DNA from: Streptococcus shenyangsis | GTDB lineage: Bacteria > Bacillota > Bacilli > Lactobacillales > Streptococcaceae | Direction of reading: 5' to 3' | Assembly: GCF_006385785.1 (NCBI RefSeq) | Contig: NZ_VFSH01000010.1 | Span: 1-64,000, forward strand | DNA length: 64,000 bases | Part shown: positions 33,305 through 40,727 of the stretch, one piece after another | How positions within the stretch are numbered: the stretch's first letter is position 1 | Layout: every line of letters begins with the position of its first letter | Notes under the pieces: generated by a model | Told to the model about the DNA's origin: nothing | The model's input: the letters and a program-made list of their open reading frames with translations, nothing else | Databases searched by the model: none | Position numbers and translations under genes: made by a program

Positions 33305-34012
33305 TTATTTCAATTCCTGCAACTTTTCCCAAACAATCTCGTAAACGTCTGTTAGTTCTCCCAATCCTCTACGGAAAACATCCTTATCCATGTGGTTGCC
33401 ATCCGCATCCCACAAACGGCAGTTATCTGGTGAAAATTCGTCTGCCAAGATAATCTTGCCATCCTTATCAAAACCGAACTCTAGCTTAAAGTCAATCAAC
33501 TTAAGCCCAATCTCAGCAAACCAAGCTTTCAAGAGTTCATTGATACGACGCGTTTCTTCCTTCAAGTAGGCAATCTGCTGGTCATCCGCAATCTGTAGGA
33601 ATTTCACATGCTCGTCATTGATGAATGGATCATCCAAATCATCATTTTTATAGTAAAATTCGACAATCGGAGTCTCCAAGGCGATTCCCTCATCCACACC
33701 AAAACGTTTTGAAAAGGAACCAGCTGTATAGTTGCGAAGCACGACCTCCAGAGGAATAATCTTAACCTTTTTATTGAGTTGTTCTGTATCTGAAAGTTTC
33801 TCCACAAAGTGAGTCGCCACACCAACCGCATTTAATTTCTCAAAAATAAAAGATGAAATCTGATTATTCAAGACTCCCTTACCTGCAATCTGCTCCTTCT
33901 TAACACCATTGAAAGCAGTCGCCTGATCCTTGTAAGTTGAAATAATAAGATTTTCATCCTCAGTTGTATAGATATCTTTAGCTTTTCCCGAATAGATAAA
34001 TTGTTTTGACAT
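33305..34012 (-). CDS. purC: SAICAR synthase
   Basis: The 235-residue enzyme couples CAIR and aspartate with [12 protein letters not shown] at the N-terminus (ATP loop), [14 protein letters not shown] and DFKLEFG in the middle and [13 protein letters not shown] are family signatures. It is the first gene of the purCLFMN transcript and has a clear promoter at 34045-34073. Confidence 0.97.
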   Translation of the reverse strand: MSKQFIYSGKAKDIYTTEDENLIISTYKDQATAFNGVKKEQIAGKGVLNNQISSFIFEKLNAVGVATHFVEKLSDTEQLNKKVKIIPLEVVLRNYTAGSFSKRFGVDEGIALETPIVEFYYKNDDLDDPFINDEHVKFLQIADDQQIAYLKEETRRINELLKAWFAEIGLKLIDFKLEFGFDKDGKIILADEFSPDNCRLWDADGNHMDKDVFRRGLGELTDVYEIVWEKLQELK

Positions 34013-34044
34013 TTAAAAGTTCGCCTTTCGTATTACTTGAGCAC

Positions 34045-34091
34045 ATTCTACCATAAAAAACTTAAAATTACAAGAATTTAACCGAATAAAT
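34045..34091 (-). promoter_or_regulatory. purC operon promoter with candidate PurBox
   Basis: On the minus strand TTGTAA (34068-34073) and TAGAAT (34045-34050) are spaced 17 bases, with TGG before the -10 (extended). Just upstream, TTAACCGAATAAAT (34078-34091) resembles the PurR box AWWWCCGAACWWT with two differences. The promoter is well supported; the PurBox is a candidate only. Confidence 0.6.
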
Positions 34092-34126
34092 AACGTATCG
34101 ACATTAAAAATCGTAAAGAAAAAACT

Positions 34127-34157
34127 GCAAGAAGAATCTTTCTCACAGTTTTAAAAT
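34127..34157 (-). terminator. Terminator after comAB
   Basis: On the minus strand AAAACTG...CAGTTTTTT forms a stem extended inside by GAGAA/TTCTT, with a T run. It separates comB from the purine operon. Confidence 0.75.
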
Positions 34158-34181
34158 CATTTAACTCTAAAAACACGAACA

Positions 34182-35531
34182 TTACTCTTTGTTCAAAAAT
34201 TGATCCAAATAATAACGTAGATAACTTTTCTTACCCGTAATCATCTGCAGGCGACCTTCCACCCCGTACCGAAGTTTTGCAACCTGCTCAGAAGTTAGAT
34301 TAGTCTCCGCCTCAATTTTAAAGAAATTCCCTTTCTCAGTCTTAGTAGCTGTCGAATCAATGCTTGTAATAGTAGAATCTAGGAAAAGTTGATTCTTGGC
34401 ATCATGAGTCGTCGTATAGCGAACAGAATCACCGACCTTGATTCTTCCTACATCCTTTGAACTAAGATAAGCTGTTAGTTTGGCTTTCCCTTCTTTTTCC
34501 AAGGACGGATAAAGTTGGGCTAGTAGGGCACCTTCTGCAACCATGGTAGAATCACTGGTCTCAGGATTAAGGTGAAGCACTCCATCCTCACTTGCCGTAA
34601 TTTTCCCCTTGTCTAAAAGATTTCCCTGTACCTTCTTACCTGACTCCACCTCCAAGATTTTCTGGTCTAGAAGGGTCAATTCCTGACCAACCTTCGCTAA
34701 GTGTTGGGATTTAAGGGACTCCAATTGACTGCTTAAGCCTGACGCATAGGCTTGCTGGGTACCTGAACCTGCATACTGGACACGGTAAGTAGCAAGACTG
34801 GATTCTAACTGAGAAAGCTGCGCTTCAACCTGCGCAACTGCCTGAGCTTTAGCTTGCGGATTTTCCTCACCCTGAGACTTGTAGGACTGGTAGAGGGAGT
34901 AGGCTAGATTCTGACTGGCCAAGGAAGCGCCTATTTCAATAGCTGACTTAGCTGTCTGGTAATCGCGAATTTTAGCCTCTGTTTGGCTGATGAGATTGCC
35001 GATTTCGGCTTGGGTTTGGCTAGCTGCTGCATTCTGGGACGCGATGGTCTCATTTTGTTGCGATGTACTAGCCCTAAGACTACCTGCTTGGCTGAGGTAG
35101 TCGCGAAAGGTGGCTTGGTAGCCAAACTTATCCTCCTCTGGAAAGTAATCCGTCCCTTCTTGCAGGCTCTTTTGCAAATACTCCAATTGCTTTTTTTGAT
35201 CCTTAAGCATGTCCAACTGACTGACATAAGACTCCGCTTGGACACCCTCTGCCCCTTCCTGATATTGAACCAGAAGATCTCCCTTCTTAACCAGCTTATT
35301 TTCTTCCAAATGATTGACAAGAATGCGATTGTTGCTAGTTGACTGGATATTTGCAAGGATTCGACTAGGCTCAACAGTAGCTCTAGTAGACAAGCTCATC
35401 TCCTTCTCTGCAAGAGTTGCAAAGCCAAGTAAAAACACAAGTAGAAGGGACATGGGTACAATAACCCGACTGGAAAAATTATGGTAACGACGATTATAAA
35501 ACTCCGCACTTTCTAAAAATTCTGGTTTCAT
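34182..35531 (-). CDS. comB: ComB, membrane-fusion partner of the competence-pheromone exporter
   Basis: The 449-residue HlyD-family accessory protein has one N-terminal membrane anchor ([18 protein letters not shown], about 24-42), a long coiled-coil middle rich in Gln/Glu/Ala/Ser (about 115-310) and C-terminal beta-barrel pieces. It works with ComA to export and mature ComC and other double-glycine peptides. It follows comA after 12 bases. The sequence is close to pneumococcal ComB from memory. Confidence 0.95.
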   Translation of the reverse strand: MKPEFLESAEFYNRRYHNFSSRVIVPMSLLLVFLLGFATLAEKEMSLSTRATVEPSRILANIQSTSNNRILVNHLEENKLVKKGDLLVQYQEGAEGVQAESYVSQLDMLKDQKKQLEYLQKSLQEGTDYFPEEDKFGYQATFRDYLSQAGSLRASTSQQNETIASQNAAASQTQAEIGNLISQTEAKIRDYQTAKSAIEIGASLASQNLAYSLYQSYKSQGEENPQAKAQAVAQVEAQLSQLESSLATYRVQYAGSGTQQAYASGLSSQLESLKSQHLAKVGQELTLLDQKILEVESGKKVQGNLLDKGKITASEDGVLHLNPETSDSTMVAEGALLAQLYPSLEKEGKAKLTAYLSSKDVGRIKVGDSVRYTTTHDAKNQLFLDSTITSIDSTATKTEKGNFFKIEAETNLTSEQVAKLRYGVEGRLQMITGKKSYLRYYLDQFLNKE

Positions 35532-35543
35532 CCTCTCCTCTTT

Positions 35544-37697
35544 CTAGCTATTGACCAAATGGGCATAAAATCCACCCTGTGCAAGCAAATCAGCATGCTT
35601 TCCTTCTTCAACAATCTTGCCCTGATCCAAAACAACAACCTTCTCTGTCCGCTCAGCAATGGTCAAGCGGTGAGCAATGAAAATCAAGGTCTTGTCTAAA
35701 GCCATAAGATTATCGACAATTCGCTTCTCTGTCAGAATATCCAAACTGCTAGTTGCCTCATCCAAAATCAAGACCGGCGCATCTGTCAAGAGAGCACGCG
35801 CTAGAGCAATTCTCTGACGTTGACCACCTGAGATTCCTGCCCCATCCGAAGTCAATTCTGTCTGGTAATTCAGGGGCATGCGCTCAATGTCCTCCCGAAT
35901 CTCTGTCAACTCGACCGCCCGCAAGATGTCCTCCTGAGTCGTCCCCTCCTTGGCTCCCAAAAGAAGATTCTCCAAAATCGTTCCGTTAAAGACATAGGGC
36001 TGTTGAGGCAGATAGTTGATATACTGGCGCAGGGCCTTTTTATCAATCTGATTGAGATTGACACCACCCAGACTAATCTCTCCCTGACTTGGGTCGTAAA
36101 AATTCACCATCATCTTAGCCAAGGTCGTCTTACCTGACCCTGAAATCCCCACAAAAGCCACCTTAGAGCCTTGGGGAATGGTCAAATTGATATCTGACAA
36201 GACATCTCGACCATAGCCATACTTGTAATGAACCTGCTTGAAGGTCATATCTCCCTTCATCAAGCTCAAATCCTCAACCGTTTTCTTCTCCTCAAACTCC
36301 GAAGCTACTAGATAAACTTCATTCAGACGGTTATTGGCAACCTGCGCTGTCTGAAGCTTGGTTTGCAGATTGATGATATTTTCCAAAGGATTAGTAAAGT
36401 AAACCAGCAAGGTATTATAGGTAATCAACTGCCCCAAACTTATCTTGCCATCCATGACCAGAACAGCCCCCATCCAGAGAATACCGACATTGAGCAAGAG
36501 ATGGGCAACTTTTTTCAGAGCCTTTTGCTGACTCTCTGCCCGACTATAGATAAAGGATTTTTTCAGATAATCCACAAATTCCTTGTCAATCTTTTGGTAA
36601 CGCTGACTTTCACTGGTCAAAGACTTAATGGTCTCAATACCGTTGATGTCCTCGATGATAGAAGAAGACAGAACCGCATTGGCTTCCATGGTATCCCGAT
36701 TCATCTTCTCAAACGGCTTCATAAAAGCAAAGATAATTACTGTGTAAATAGGAAGCGCCAATAAGGTCATGAAAAAGAGATTGGTATTTTGTGAAAATAA
36801 AACAAGTGAAATAATGACAACCGTTGACACATCTAGGAAAATCGAAAGAATGGTCGAAGCCAGCGCATCAATGATACTGTTAGCATCTGTAAAACGAGAC
36901 ACGATTTCCCCTGTCCGTCGTGTCGCAAAAAAGGACATAGGCAGGTGAAAAACATGTTTGATATAGGATAAAATCACGTCAATCGACAAGCGTTGCCCCA
37001 AAACAAGTAAGAGATACTCCTGAGCGTAAGACAAGATTTGCTGGAGAATATAAACAATCACCAGCCCAATAGAAATAATCCCCAGTGTCGAACGCATCTG
37101 ATCTGGCACATAGGTATCAATGATAGACTGCAGATAATAAGAACCCACAATGTTAATCAAGGTTACCAAGAGTGTTGCCAAAACGATATTAGCAATCAAG
37201 CCACGCTGCTTCACTAATATAGGGATAAAAGAAAGCAGACCATTCTTTTGATCCTTATGAGGCTTGTAGTCTGGACTAGGTGCCATAAAAAGAGTCACCC
37301 CTGTCCATTCTTCCGCAAAACGCTCACGTGGCAGTTTAGTTAACTTCACCCCGGGATCTGGATCGGCAATATGAATGCTATCCTTATCCTGCCCAGTCAC
37401 CACATAGTAGTGGAGCAATTTCCCTTCCTTAAGCACATGAGCAACAAAAGGAAAAGTCAAATCTGGCAAATCAAAGAGCGTCATATCCGCCTTGATGGCT
37501 CGTGTCTCAAAGCCAATCTCCTCTGCCACCTTGACCAAGCCCAAAGCCGTCGTCCCATCCATGGTCGTCTTGGCCAATTCTCGCAAGTGAGCCAAAGAAT
37601 AATAGCTACCATAGTAGCCAAAAACCATAGCTAATGAAGCTACACCGCAGTCCATCTGATCCACCTGCGGACGATAGTGACGTTTCCCAAATTTCAT
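35544..37697 (-). CDS. comA: ComA, peptidase-containing ABC exporter of competence pheromone
   Basis: The 717-residue PCAT-type exporter has an N-terminal C39 cysteine protease (VDQMDCGVASLAM, Cys about 17; HYYVVTG histidine) that cuts after double glycine. Six membrane segments lie about 160-440. The ATPase follows with Walker A GISGSGKTT, signature ISGGQRQR and Walker B LILDEATS. The second of two close ATGs (37697) is chosen because AAGGAG directly abuts the first. ComAB exports the competence peptide and can also process bacteriocin precursors, which matters given the adjacent cluster. A ComE box lies upstream. Confidence 0.97.
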   Translation of the reverse strand: MKFGKRHYRPQVDQMDCGVASLAMVFGYYGSYYSLAHLRELAKTTMDGTTALGLVKVAEEIGFETRAIKADMTLFDLPDLTFPFVAHVLKEGKLLHYYVVTGQDKDSIHIADPDPGVKLTKLPRERFAEEWTGVTLFMAPSPDYKPHKDQKNGLLSFIPILVKQRGLIANIVLATLLVTLINIVGSYYLQSIIDTYVPDQMRSTLGIISIGLVIVYILQQILSYAQEYLLLVLGQRLSIDVILSYIKHVFHLPMSFFATRRTGEIVSRFTDANSIIDALASTILSIFLDVSTVVIISLVLFSQNTNLFFMTLLALPIYTVIIFAFMKPFEKMNRDTMEANAVLSSSIIEDINGIETIKSLTSESQRYQKIDKEFVDYLKKSFIYSRAESQQKALKKVAHLLLNVGILWMGAVLVMDGKISLGQLITYNTLLVYFTNPLENIINLQTKLQTAQVANNRLNEVYLVASEFEEKKTVEDLSLMKGDMTFKQVHYKYGYGRDVLSDINLTIPQGSKVAFVGISGSGKTTLAKMMVNFYDPSQGEISLGGVNLNQIDKKALRQYINYLPQQPYVFNGTILENLLLGAKEGTTQEDILRAVELTEIREDIERMPLNYQTELTSDGAGISGGQRQRIALARALLTDAPVLILDEATSSLDILTEKRIVDNLMALDKTLIFIAHRLTIAERTEKVVVLDQGKIVEEGKHADLLAQGGFYAHLVNS

Positions 37698-37772
37698 ATT
37701 CATCTCCTTTTCCTAAACTCATCTGATAACAACTATCTTACCCCAATCCCCAAACAAAAACTGGACTTCCTT

Positions 37773-37802
37773 CCCAAATGCGCCTATCTCCCTCCCAACT
37801 GC
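37773..37802 (-). promoter_or_regulatory. comA: ComE-box direct repeats upstream of comA
   Basis: On the minus strand GCAGTTGGG (37794-37802) and GCATTTGGG (37773-37781) are separated by exactly 12 bases, the spacing of ComE sites at comCDE and comAB in pneumococcus. A -10-like TAAGAT follows downstream. This marks comAB as an early competence operon under the canonical ComE. Confidence 0.85.
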
Positions 37803-37813
37803 ACTTTTCGGAT

Positions 37814-37844
37814 AAAAAAATAGGCAGAACAAACGTCCTACCTA
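37814..37844 (-). terminator. Terminator ending the bacteriocin cluster, upstream of comA
   Basis: On the minus strand TAGGTAGGAC and GTTCTGCCTA pair (two G-U) around GTTT and are followed by T7. It isolates comAB from transcripts of the small-peptide genes. Confidence 0.8.
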
Positions 37845-38116
37845 CTAAAAATATGGTATGAAAGGAAGTTGATTTTTTACTGTCACCCTAGGCAAGCTTG
37901 GGACAAATAAATCATTGATAGTAACCTTTACGATATCCTATTTAAAGTTAATTCAATTTTTAATGTCCCTGCTATTTCTAAGCCACCTCTGGTATAATCT
38001 ATTCATAGTCAGAATAGATAACACCGTTCTAAATTACGATTCATAGTTACTCCGTTTTTTGATTCGTTACTATAAGACACCTATTCCCTATAGAGCGTCT
38101 ACTGCTTCAAATTTAT
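37845..38116. other. Gap between the bacteriocin cluster and comA, no gene seen
   Basis: Apart from the terminator and ComE box to its left, this AT-rich stretch holds no convincing frame. A plus-strand extended -10 (TGGTATAAT, 37990-37998) points into the bacteriocin cluster; no -35, ORF or strong terminator was found behind it, so a small antisense RNA is only a possibility. Confidence 0.3.
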
Positions 38117-38320
38117 CTATTCTTTTTTTTCTTTACTTCTATATAAAAGAATGAATACCATCACAAATAATGCAATCGTTGGTATATTGAAACTATCAAG
38201 CCAAGTAGGTAAAGATACTTTATTCATATCAGCTACTAATCTGATGATGATATAAGACATTGAACTAAGTAATACCATAATTTCAGGCCAAACTTTCAGT
38301 ATTGATTTAACGAATTTCAT
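38117..38320 (-). CDS. Small two-helix membrane protein, immunity-type
   Basis: This 67-residue protein has two hydrophobic segments (MVLLSSMSYIIIRLVAD about 15-31, PTIALFVMVFILLYR about 47-61) and a charged KEKKE tail. It has no double-glycine leader. Small polytopic proteins next to class II bacteriocins are usually immunity factors; this is inferred from position. It is the last gene of the cluster before the terminator at 37814. Confidence 0.6.
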   Translation of the reverse strand: MKFVKSILKVWPEIMVLLSSMSYIIIRLVADMNKVSLPTWLDSFNIPTIALFVMVFILLYRSKEKKE

Positions 38321-38398
38321 ATTAAACTCCGATGTGATGCATTCTTAGATTCTAGCCTAGCTATTTTCAGCGCAGACTAACAAGTCATTCTTAACTGT

Positions 38399-38578
38399 TT
38401 ACTCTACTCGCTTTTTATTGACCTTATATCCTAGATAAAAGAGCCCAAATAAAACAGGGTAAATTTCTGGATAAAATAGGGTATTGATCGGATTTTTCAA
38501 AATCAAATACGTTGCGATGTAGATAATGAGTGATACGGTAAAATAACCCTCAGCAAAACCTAATAAAAATGTTTTCAT
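38399..38578 (-). CDS. Small membrane protein, immunity-type
   Basis: This 59-residue frame begins MKTFLLGFAEGYFTVSL and has two hydrophobic stretches (about 13-27 and 38-50), ending in KVNKKRVE. It lies in series with other immunity-type proteins and is preceded by AGGAGTTTCTT. It has no double-glycine leader. The role in bacteriocin immunity is inferred from context only. Confidence 0.55.
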   Translation of the reverse strand: MKTFLLGFAEGYFTVSLIIYIATYLILKNPINTLFYPEIYPVLFGLFYLGYKVNKKRVE

Positions 38579-38587
38579 AAGAAACTC

Positions 38588-38662
38588 CTAATTACCTGAC
38601 AAGAGTGGCGGAAAAACGCTACCATTCATATACACAAAATCCTTTTGATTCATGTTCTTCAT
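38588..38662 (-). CDS. Possible 24-residue peptide (MKNMNQKDFVYMNGSVFP...)
   Basis: The ATG overlaps the TGA of the preceding gene (ATGA), which favours translation by coupling. The peptide has no GG site, though the start MKNMNQKDFVYMNG resembles a truncated double-glycine leader. It may be a decayed bacteriocin gene. Confidence 0.35.
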   Translation of the reverse strand: MKNMNQKDFVYMNGSVFPPLLSGN

Positions 38663-38874
38663 TTATAGTTTTGATTATTTTTTGACAAATCTTTGCGAAA
38701 AATACCAAAATATGCTGAGAAAAGCAAACCAACCAAAGTCCATTGCCAATTAAAGGATACTAACGAACCTGTACGAATCACATGAAGCGCAACATTAAGA
38801 GTTATTCCCAACAAAGGAAATATCGTAGCTAGTTTAGGTAACAATGTATTGAGATTAAGGTCGCGATTATTCAT
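38659..38874 (-). CDS. Small membrane protein, immunity-type
   Basis: This 71-residue protein has two hydrophobic helices (KLATIFPLLGITLNVALHVI about 14-33 and WTLVGLLFSAYFGIF about 45-59) and a basic, Asn-rich tail. It follows the 58-residue double-glycine peptide gene after 3 bases, the usual position of a cognate immunity gene. Confidence 0.6.
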   Translation of the reverse strand: MNNRDLNLNTLLPKLATIFPLLGITLNVALHVIRTGSLVSFNWQWTLVGLLFSAYFGIFRKDLSKNNQNYK

Positions 38875-38877
38875 TAT

Positions 38878-39054
38878 CTAACGCCCACGACGAGCAAAAT
38901 CTGAACCAAATTTGTAACCAGCATTAAAAATTTGTACAGCAGCATTCAGTAGTCCTGCAATTCCAACTGCTTCCGCAAGACCAAAACCACCTTTTGTTCC
39001 CACTAATTCATCGTCAGATAATTGATAAAATTGTTCTAAGTTCATATTCGTCAT
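38878..39054 (-). CDS. Double-glycine bacteriocin-like peptide ending RRGR
   Basis: This 58-residue precursor has a leader ending LVGTKGG (residues 17-23). The mature part of about 35 residues is Ala/Gly-rich (AEAVGIAGLLNAAVQIF) and then has NAGYKFGSDF and the basic end ARRGR. The ATG overlaps the TAA of the upstream gene (TAATG). The features are those of class II bacteriocin peptides exported by C39-peptidase transporters such as ComAB or BlpAB. Confidence 0.75.
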   Translation of the reverse strand: MTNMNLEQFYQLSDDELVGTKGGFGLAEAVGIAGLLNAAVQIFNAGYKFGSDFARRGR

Positions 39055-39254
39055 TACTCCTTTGTATTATATTTTATTGCTATGTAAATGATTAAAATGA
39101 GTATTGGATAAGTAAATACTTCTGAAATATCCATAAAATTTACACTATACTGTCCAGATAATATTTTATAATCAATTAAAATTTGAACGATAGTAAAAAT
39201 AATACGTAGCGATAACAATACCCCTAATAATATCACTTCTTTTTTTAAAAACAT
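39054..39254 (-). CDS. Small membrane protein, immunity-type
   Basis: This 66-residue protein has two long hydrophobic segments (VILLGVLLSLRIIFTIVQILI about 7-27; YPILILIIYIAI about 49-60). The promoter-like motif shared with the peptide genes lies 35-60 bases upstream, so a transcript may start here and include the 58-residue peptide gene, with which it overlaps by one base. Confidence 0.6.
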   Translation of the reverse strand: MFLKKEVILLGVLLSLRIIFTIVQILIDYKILSGQYSVNFMDISEVFTYPILILIIYIAIKYNTKE

Positions 39255-39287
39255 AGAAATACCTCTCTGACTACAATCAGATTATGG

Positions 39288-39315
39288 TCTATTCGAAAAC
39301 GAATTCAAAAATATA
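39288..39315 (-). promoter_or_regulatory. Shared bacteriocin promoter element, copy 4
   Basis: On the minus strand TTTTTGAATTCGTTTTCGAA is followed by TAGACCATAATC; TTGAAT and CATAAT can serve as -35 and -10 with 16 bases between. The same block recurs three times at 40391-40661. A binding site for the local LytTR regulator is inferred. Confidence 0.5.
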
Positions 39316-39344
39316 ATATATGATATTCATTTTAATAAACTATA

Positions 39345-39545
39345 TTAATAAAATGCATTGTAAACATTTCGCCCAAATGCTCTACCAGCATTATAGATAC
39401 CACCGAAAAATCTTCCCGTACTATCAATCACTTTATGGACATCGATGTTAATATTACCTCTCCATGACACTCGACCGCCCTCTACTGTTGCTAAATCTTT
39501 TTCTGTAAGACTTGTAAATTTTTCTTCAATTTTTATCATATTCAT
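39345..39545 (-). CDS. Double-glycine bacteriocin-like peptide ending VYNAFY
   Basis: This 66-residue precursor has leader MNMIKIEEKFTSLTEKDLAT then VEGG (residues 21-24). The mature part of 42 residues starts RVSWRGNINID and ends GIYNAGRAFGRNVYNAFY. Its end resembles that of the leaderless 62-residue protein encoded just upstream (AGQKFGEMVYNYLF). A class II bacteriocin subunit is likely. Confidence 0.75.
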   Translation of the reverse strand: MNMIKIEEKFTSLTEKDLATVEGGRVSWRGNINIDVHKVIDSTGRFFGGIYNAGRAFGRNVYNAFY

Positions 39546-39577
39546 TATGTCTGTTCCTCTTTATCTATAATTTTTTA

Positions 39578-39766
39578 TTAAAATAAATAATTGTAAACCA
39601 TTTCGCCAAACTTCTGCCCCGCCCAATAAATCGGTCCTAAAAGTAATGTCCCTAAAGCATAAACCCCAACTACTCCAACTATGAAAATTAATACTTTTAC
39701 AGGAATTGACTGCAAACTGTAAAAATTCTCTACCCTAGTAATCCAACTTTCTATTATGCGTTCCAT
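39578..39766 (-). CDS. Small membrane protein with bacteriocin-like C-terminus
   Basis: This 62-residue protein begins MERIIESWITRVENF, has a hydrophobic helix (VKVLIFIVGVVGVYALGTLLL about 23-43) and ends YWAGQKFGEMVYNYLF. The ATG at 39766 has GGAAGG 9 bases upstream; a longer frame overlapping the upstream gene lacks a site. It could be an immunity protein or a leaderless partner peptide; the C-terminal likeness to the neighbouring bacteriocin favours the second slightly. Confidence 0.6.
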   Translation of the reverse strand: MERIIESWITRVENFYSLQSIPVKVLIFIVGVVGVYALGTLLLGPIYWAGQKFGEMVYNYLF

Positions 39767-39785
39767 TAGCGCTCTTCCTTCCCTG

Positions 39786-39968
39786 TTAACGTCCACGACG
39801 CTTAGCATGTGCTCCTGAAGCACCATCTACAGCACCCAATAAAAATGTTCCTGCAATTGCGACTCCTCCAACTACTACTAAACCAAGCAACAAGCCTCCT
39901 TCTACATCGGCCAATTCCTCATGACTCATTACATGAAAACTATTTTCCATATTTTTAATTTGTTCCAT
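39786..39968 (-). CDS. Double-glycine bacteriocin-like peptide, Gly-rich, ending KRRGR
   Basis: This 60-residue precursor has a leader ending ELADVEGG (residues 18-25). The mature part is strongly hydrophobic and glycine-rich (LLLGLVVVGGVAIAGTFLLG, with GxxxG-type spacing seen in two-peptide class IIb bacteriocins) and ends HAKRRGR. AAAAGGAG precedes the ATG. It may pair with another peptide of the cluster. Confidence 0.75.
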   Translation of the reverse strand: MEQIKNMENSFHVMSHEELADVEGGLLLGLVVVGGVAIAGTFLLGAVDGASGAHAKRRGR

Positions 39969-40077
39969 CTTATTCTCCTTTTTTGATTATTAACGATTGA
40001 AAAGGTAGTTATTTATCTTTCCTTTTTCATATATTCTGTTCATTGTTGTAGGTAAACTTTACTCTCTAAATCTTATC

Positions 40078-40218
40078 TTAAAATCCAAATAACGCACGAC
40101 GTAAAATTAACCCCACCATTAAACCACGTTGATAACTTTCCTTGCTACCACCCACCAGCAAGGCTAAGTCGCTTTCCTTTAATACTTCAATAGTATACTT
40201 ATCATTCATTTCATTCAT
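40078..40218 (-). CDS. Short double-glycine peptide ending RRALFGF
   Basis: This 46-residue precursor begins MNEMNDKYTIEVLKES and has LALLVGG (residues 18-24). The mature peptide has 22 residues, SKESYQRG through LRRALFGF. Its last residues resemble those of the next peptide upstream (FRRGFGF). It is short for a bacteriocin and in the size range of a secreted signal, so either role is possible. Confidence 0.7.
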   Translation of the reverse strand: MNEMNDKYTIEVLKESDLALLVGGSKESYQRGLMVGLILRRALFGF

Positions 40219-40229
40219 ATCTTATCCTC

Positions 40230-40358
40230 CTAAAAACCAAAACCTCTACGAAATCCAATGTACCAATCTACAAGGGTCTTCGTCCAATTTTCTCCACCTT
40301 GAATATCGGTCAATTCTTCCGACGTTAGCTCAACAAATCCATAGTAATGTTCTTTCAT
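40230..40358 (-). CDS. Short double-glycine peptide ending FRRGFGF
   Basis: This 42-residue precursor has leader MKEHYYGFVELTSEELTDI and QGG (residues 20-22). The mature 20 residues are amphipathic and aromatic, starting ENWTKTLVDW and ending FRRGFGF. GGAAGGAAAATA precedes the ATG, and promoter-like repeat copy 1 lies about 33 bases further up. It is 11 bases from the next small peptide gene, so the two are probably co-transcribed as a pair. Confidence 0.72.
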   Translation of the reverse strand: MKEHYYGFVELTSEELTDIQGGENWTKTLVDWYIGFRRGFGF

Positions 40359-40390
40359 TATTTTCCTTCCTTTCTTTTTTCTTCTCACTT

Positions 40391-40420
40391 ATTTATTCGA
40401 AAAAATTTTCTAAAATGTAC
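40391..40420 (-). promoter_or_regulatory. Shared bacteriocin promoter element, copy 1
   Basis: On the minus strand GTACATTTTAGAAAATTTTT is followed by TCGAATAAATAA. It lies 33-62 bases upstream of the 42-residue double-glycine peptide start. Confidence 0.45.
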
Positions 40421-40433
40421 AACTAAATTAAAT

Positions 40434-40484
40434 TTATTTAAAAAATAACTCAGTGAACCATGGGTAGAACATTGATATAAACAT
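40434..40484 (-). CDS. 16-residue aromatic peptide MFISMFYPWFTELFFK
   Basis: The frame has AAAGGAG exactly 8 bases before ATG and ends TAA. Compared with the sister peptide 124 bases away, three codons in the core differ only at the third base (Tyr, Phe, Phe), one exchange is Glu/Lys, and FYPWFT.LFFK is kept. This pattern indicates selection on the peptide. There is no leader, so it would act unprocessed: a leaderless bacteriocin, an intracellular regulator or a signal. No known family is recognised. Confidence 0.65.
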   Translation of the reverse strand: MFISMFYPWFTELFFK

Positions 40485-40514
40485 AAACCAGACTCCTTTC
40501 CTTTTCCTCTTATT

Positions 40515-40545
40515 TATCTATTCGAAAAACAATTCAAAAATGTAC
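40515..40545 (-). promoter_or_regulatory. Shared bacteriocin promoter element, copy 2
   Basis: On the minus strand TACATTTTTGAATTGTTTTT is followed by CGAATAGATAAATAA. TTGAAT and AAATAA can act as -35 and -10 with 16 bases between. It precedes the MFISMFYPWFTELFFK frame by about 30 bases. Confidence 0.5.
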
Positions 40546-40557
40546 AGCTAATTAAAT

Positions 40558-40608
40558 TTATTTGAAAAATAATTTAGTAAACCATGGATAGAAAATTGGT
40601 AGATACAT
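40558..40608 (-). CDS. 16-residue aromatic peptide MYLPIFYPWFTKLFFK
   Basis: AAAGGAG lies 8 bases before ATG, as in the sister frame. Aromatic residues make up 7 of 16. The peptide differs from its neighbour mainly in the first five residues and Lys for Glu at position 12, leaving this one with two Lys and the other net neutral. A charge-complementary pair is conceivable. It is too short for standard gene callers and is probably unannotated. Confidence 0.65.
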   Translation of the reverse strand: MYLPIFYPWFTKLFFK

Positions 40609-40638
40609 GAACTAGGCTCCTTTCTGTTTCCTCTTACT

Positions 40639-40661
40639 TATCTATTCGAGAAAGAATCTAA
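40639..40661 (-). promoter_or_regulatory. Shared bacteriocin promoter element, copy 3
   Basis: On the minus strand TTAGATTCTTTCTCGAATAG is followed by ATAAGTAAGAGG. It precedes the MYLPIFYPWFTKLFFK frame by about 30 bases and starts just after the terminator T run of the regulator operon. Confidence 0.45.
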
Positions 40662-40701
40662 AAAAATAAGAATATCAGAAATTTTTCCGACATTCTTATT
40701 G
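40662..40701 (-). terminator. Terminator after the LytTR response regulator
   Basis: On the minus strand AATAAGAATGTC and GATATTCTTATT pair around an A/T loop and are followed by a T7 run. It closes the pheromone-kinase-regulator operon, so the peptide genes downstream need their own promoters. Confidence 0.8.
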
Positions 40702-40727
40702 ATAAACTCATCCAAGTCTAACAGATA

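Larger units (their letters stand above)
40371..40660 (-). repeat. Tandem 124-bp repeats carrying promoter element, RBS and 16-residue ORF
   Basis: Unit 1 (about 40371-40496) and unit 2 (40497-40620) align along their whole length at about 75-80 percent identity; a third partial unit (40621-40660) holds only the promoter-like part. Differences inside the ORFs are mostly synonymous. The array fills the gap between the response regulator terminator and the first double-glycine peptide. Confidence 0.85.

Noticed and set aside
37990-37998. Plus-strand small RNA from TGGTATAAT
   Set aside because: There is a good extended -10 but no -35, no CiaR-type repeat, no ORF and no clear terminator behind it, so it is not listed as a gene.
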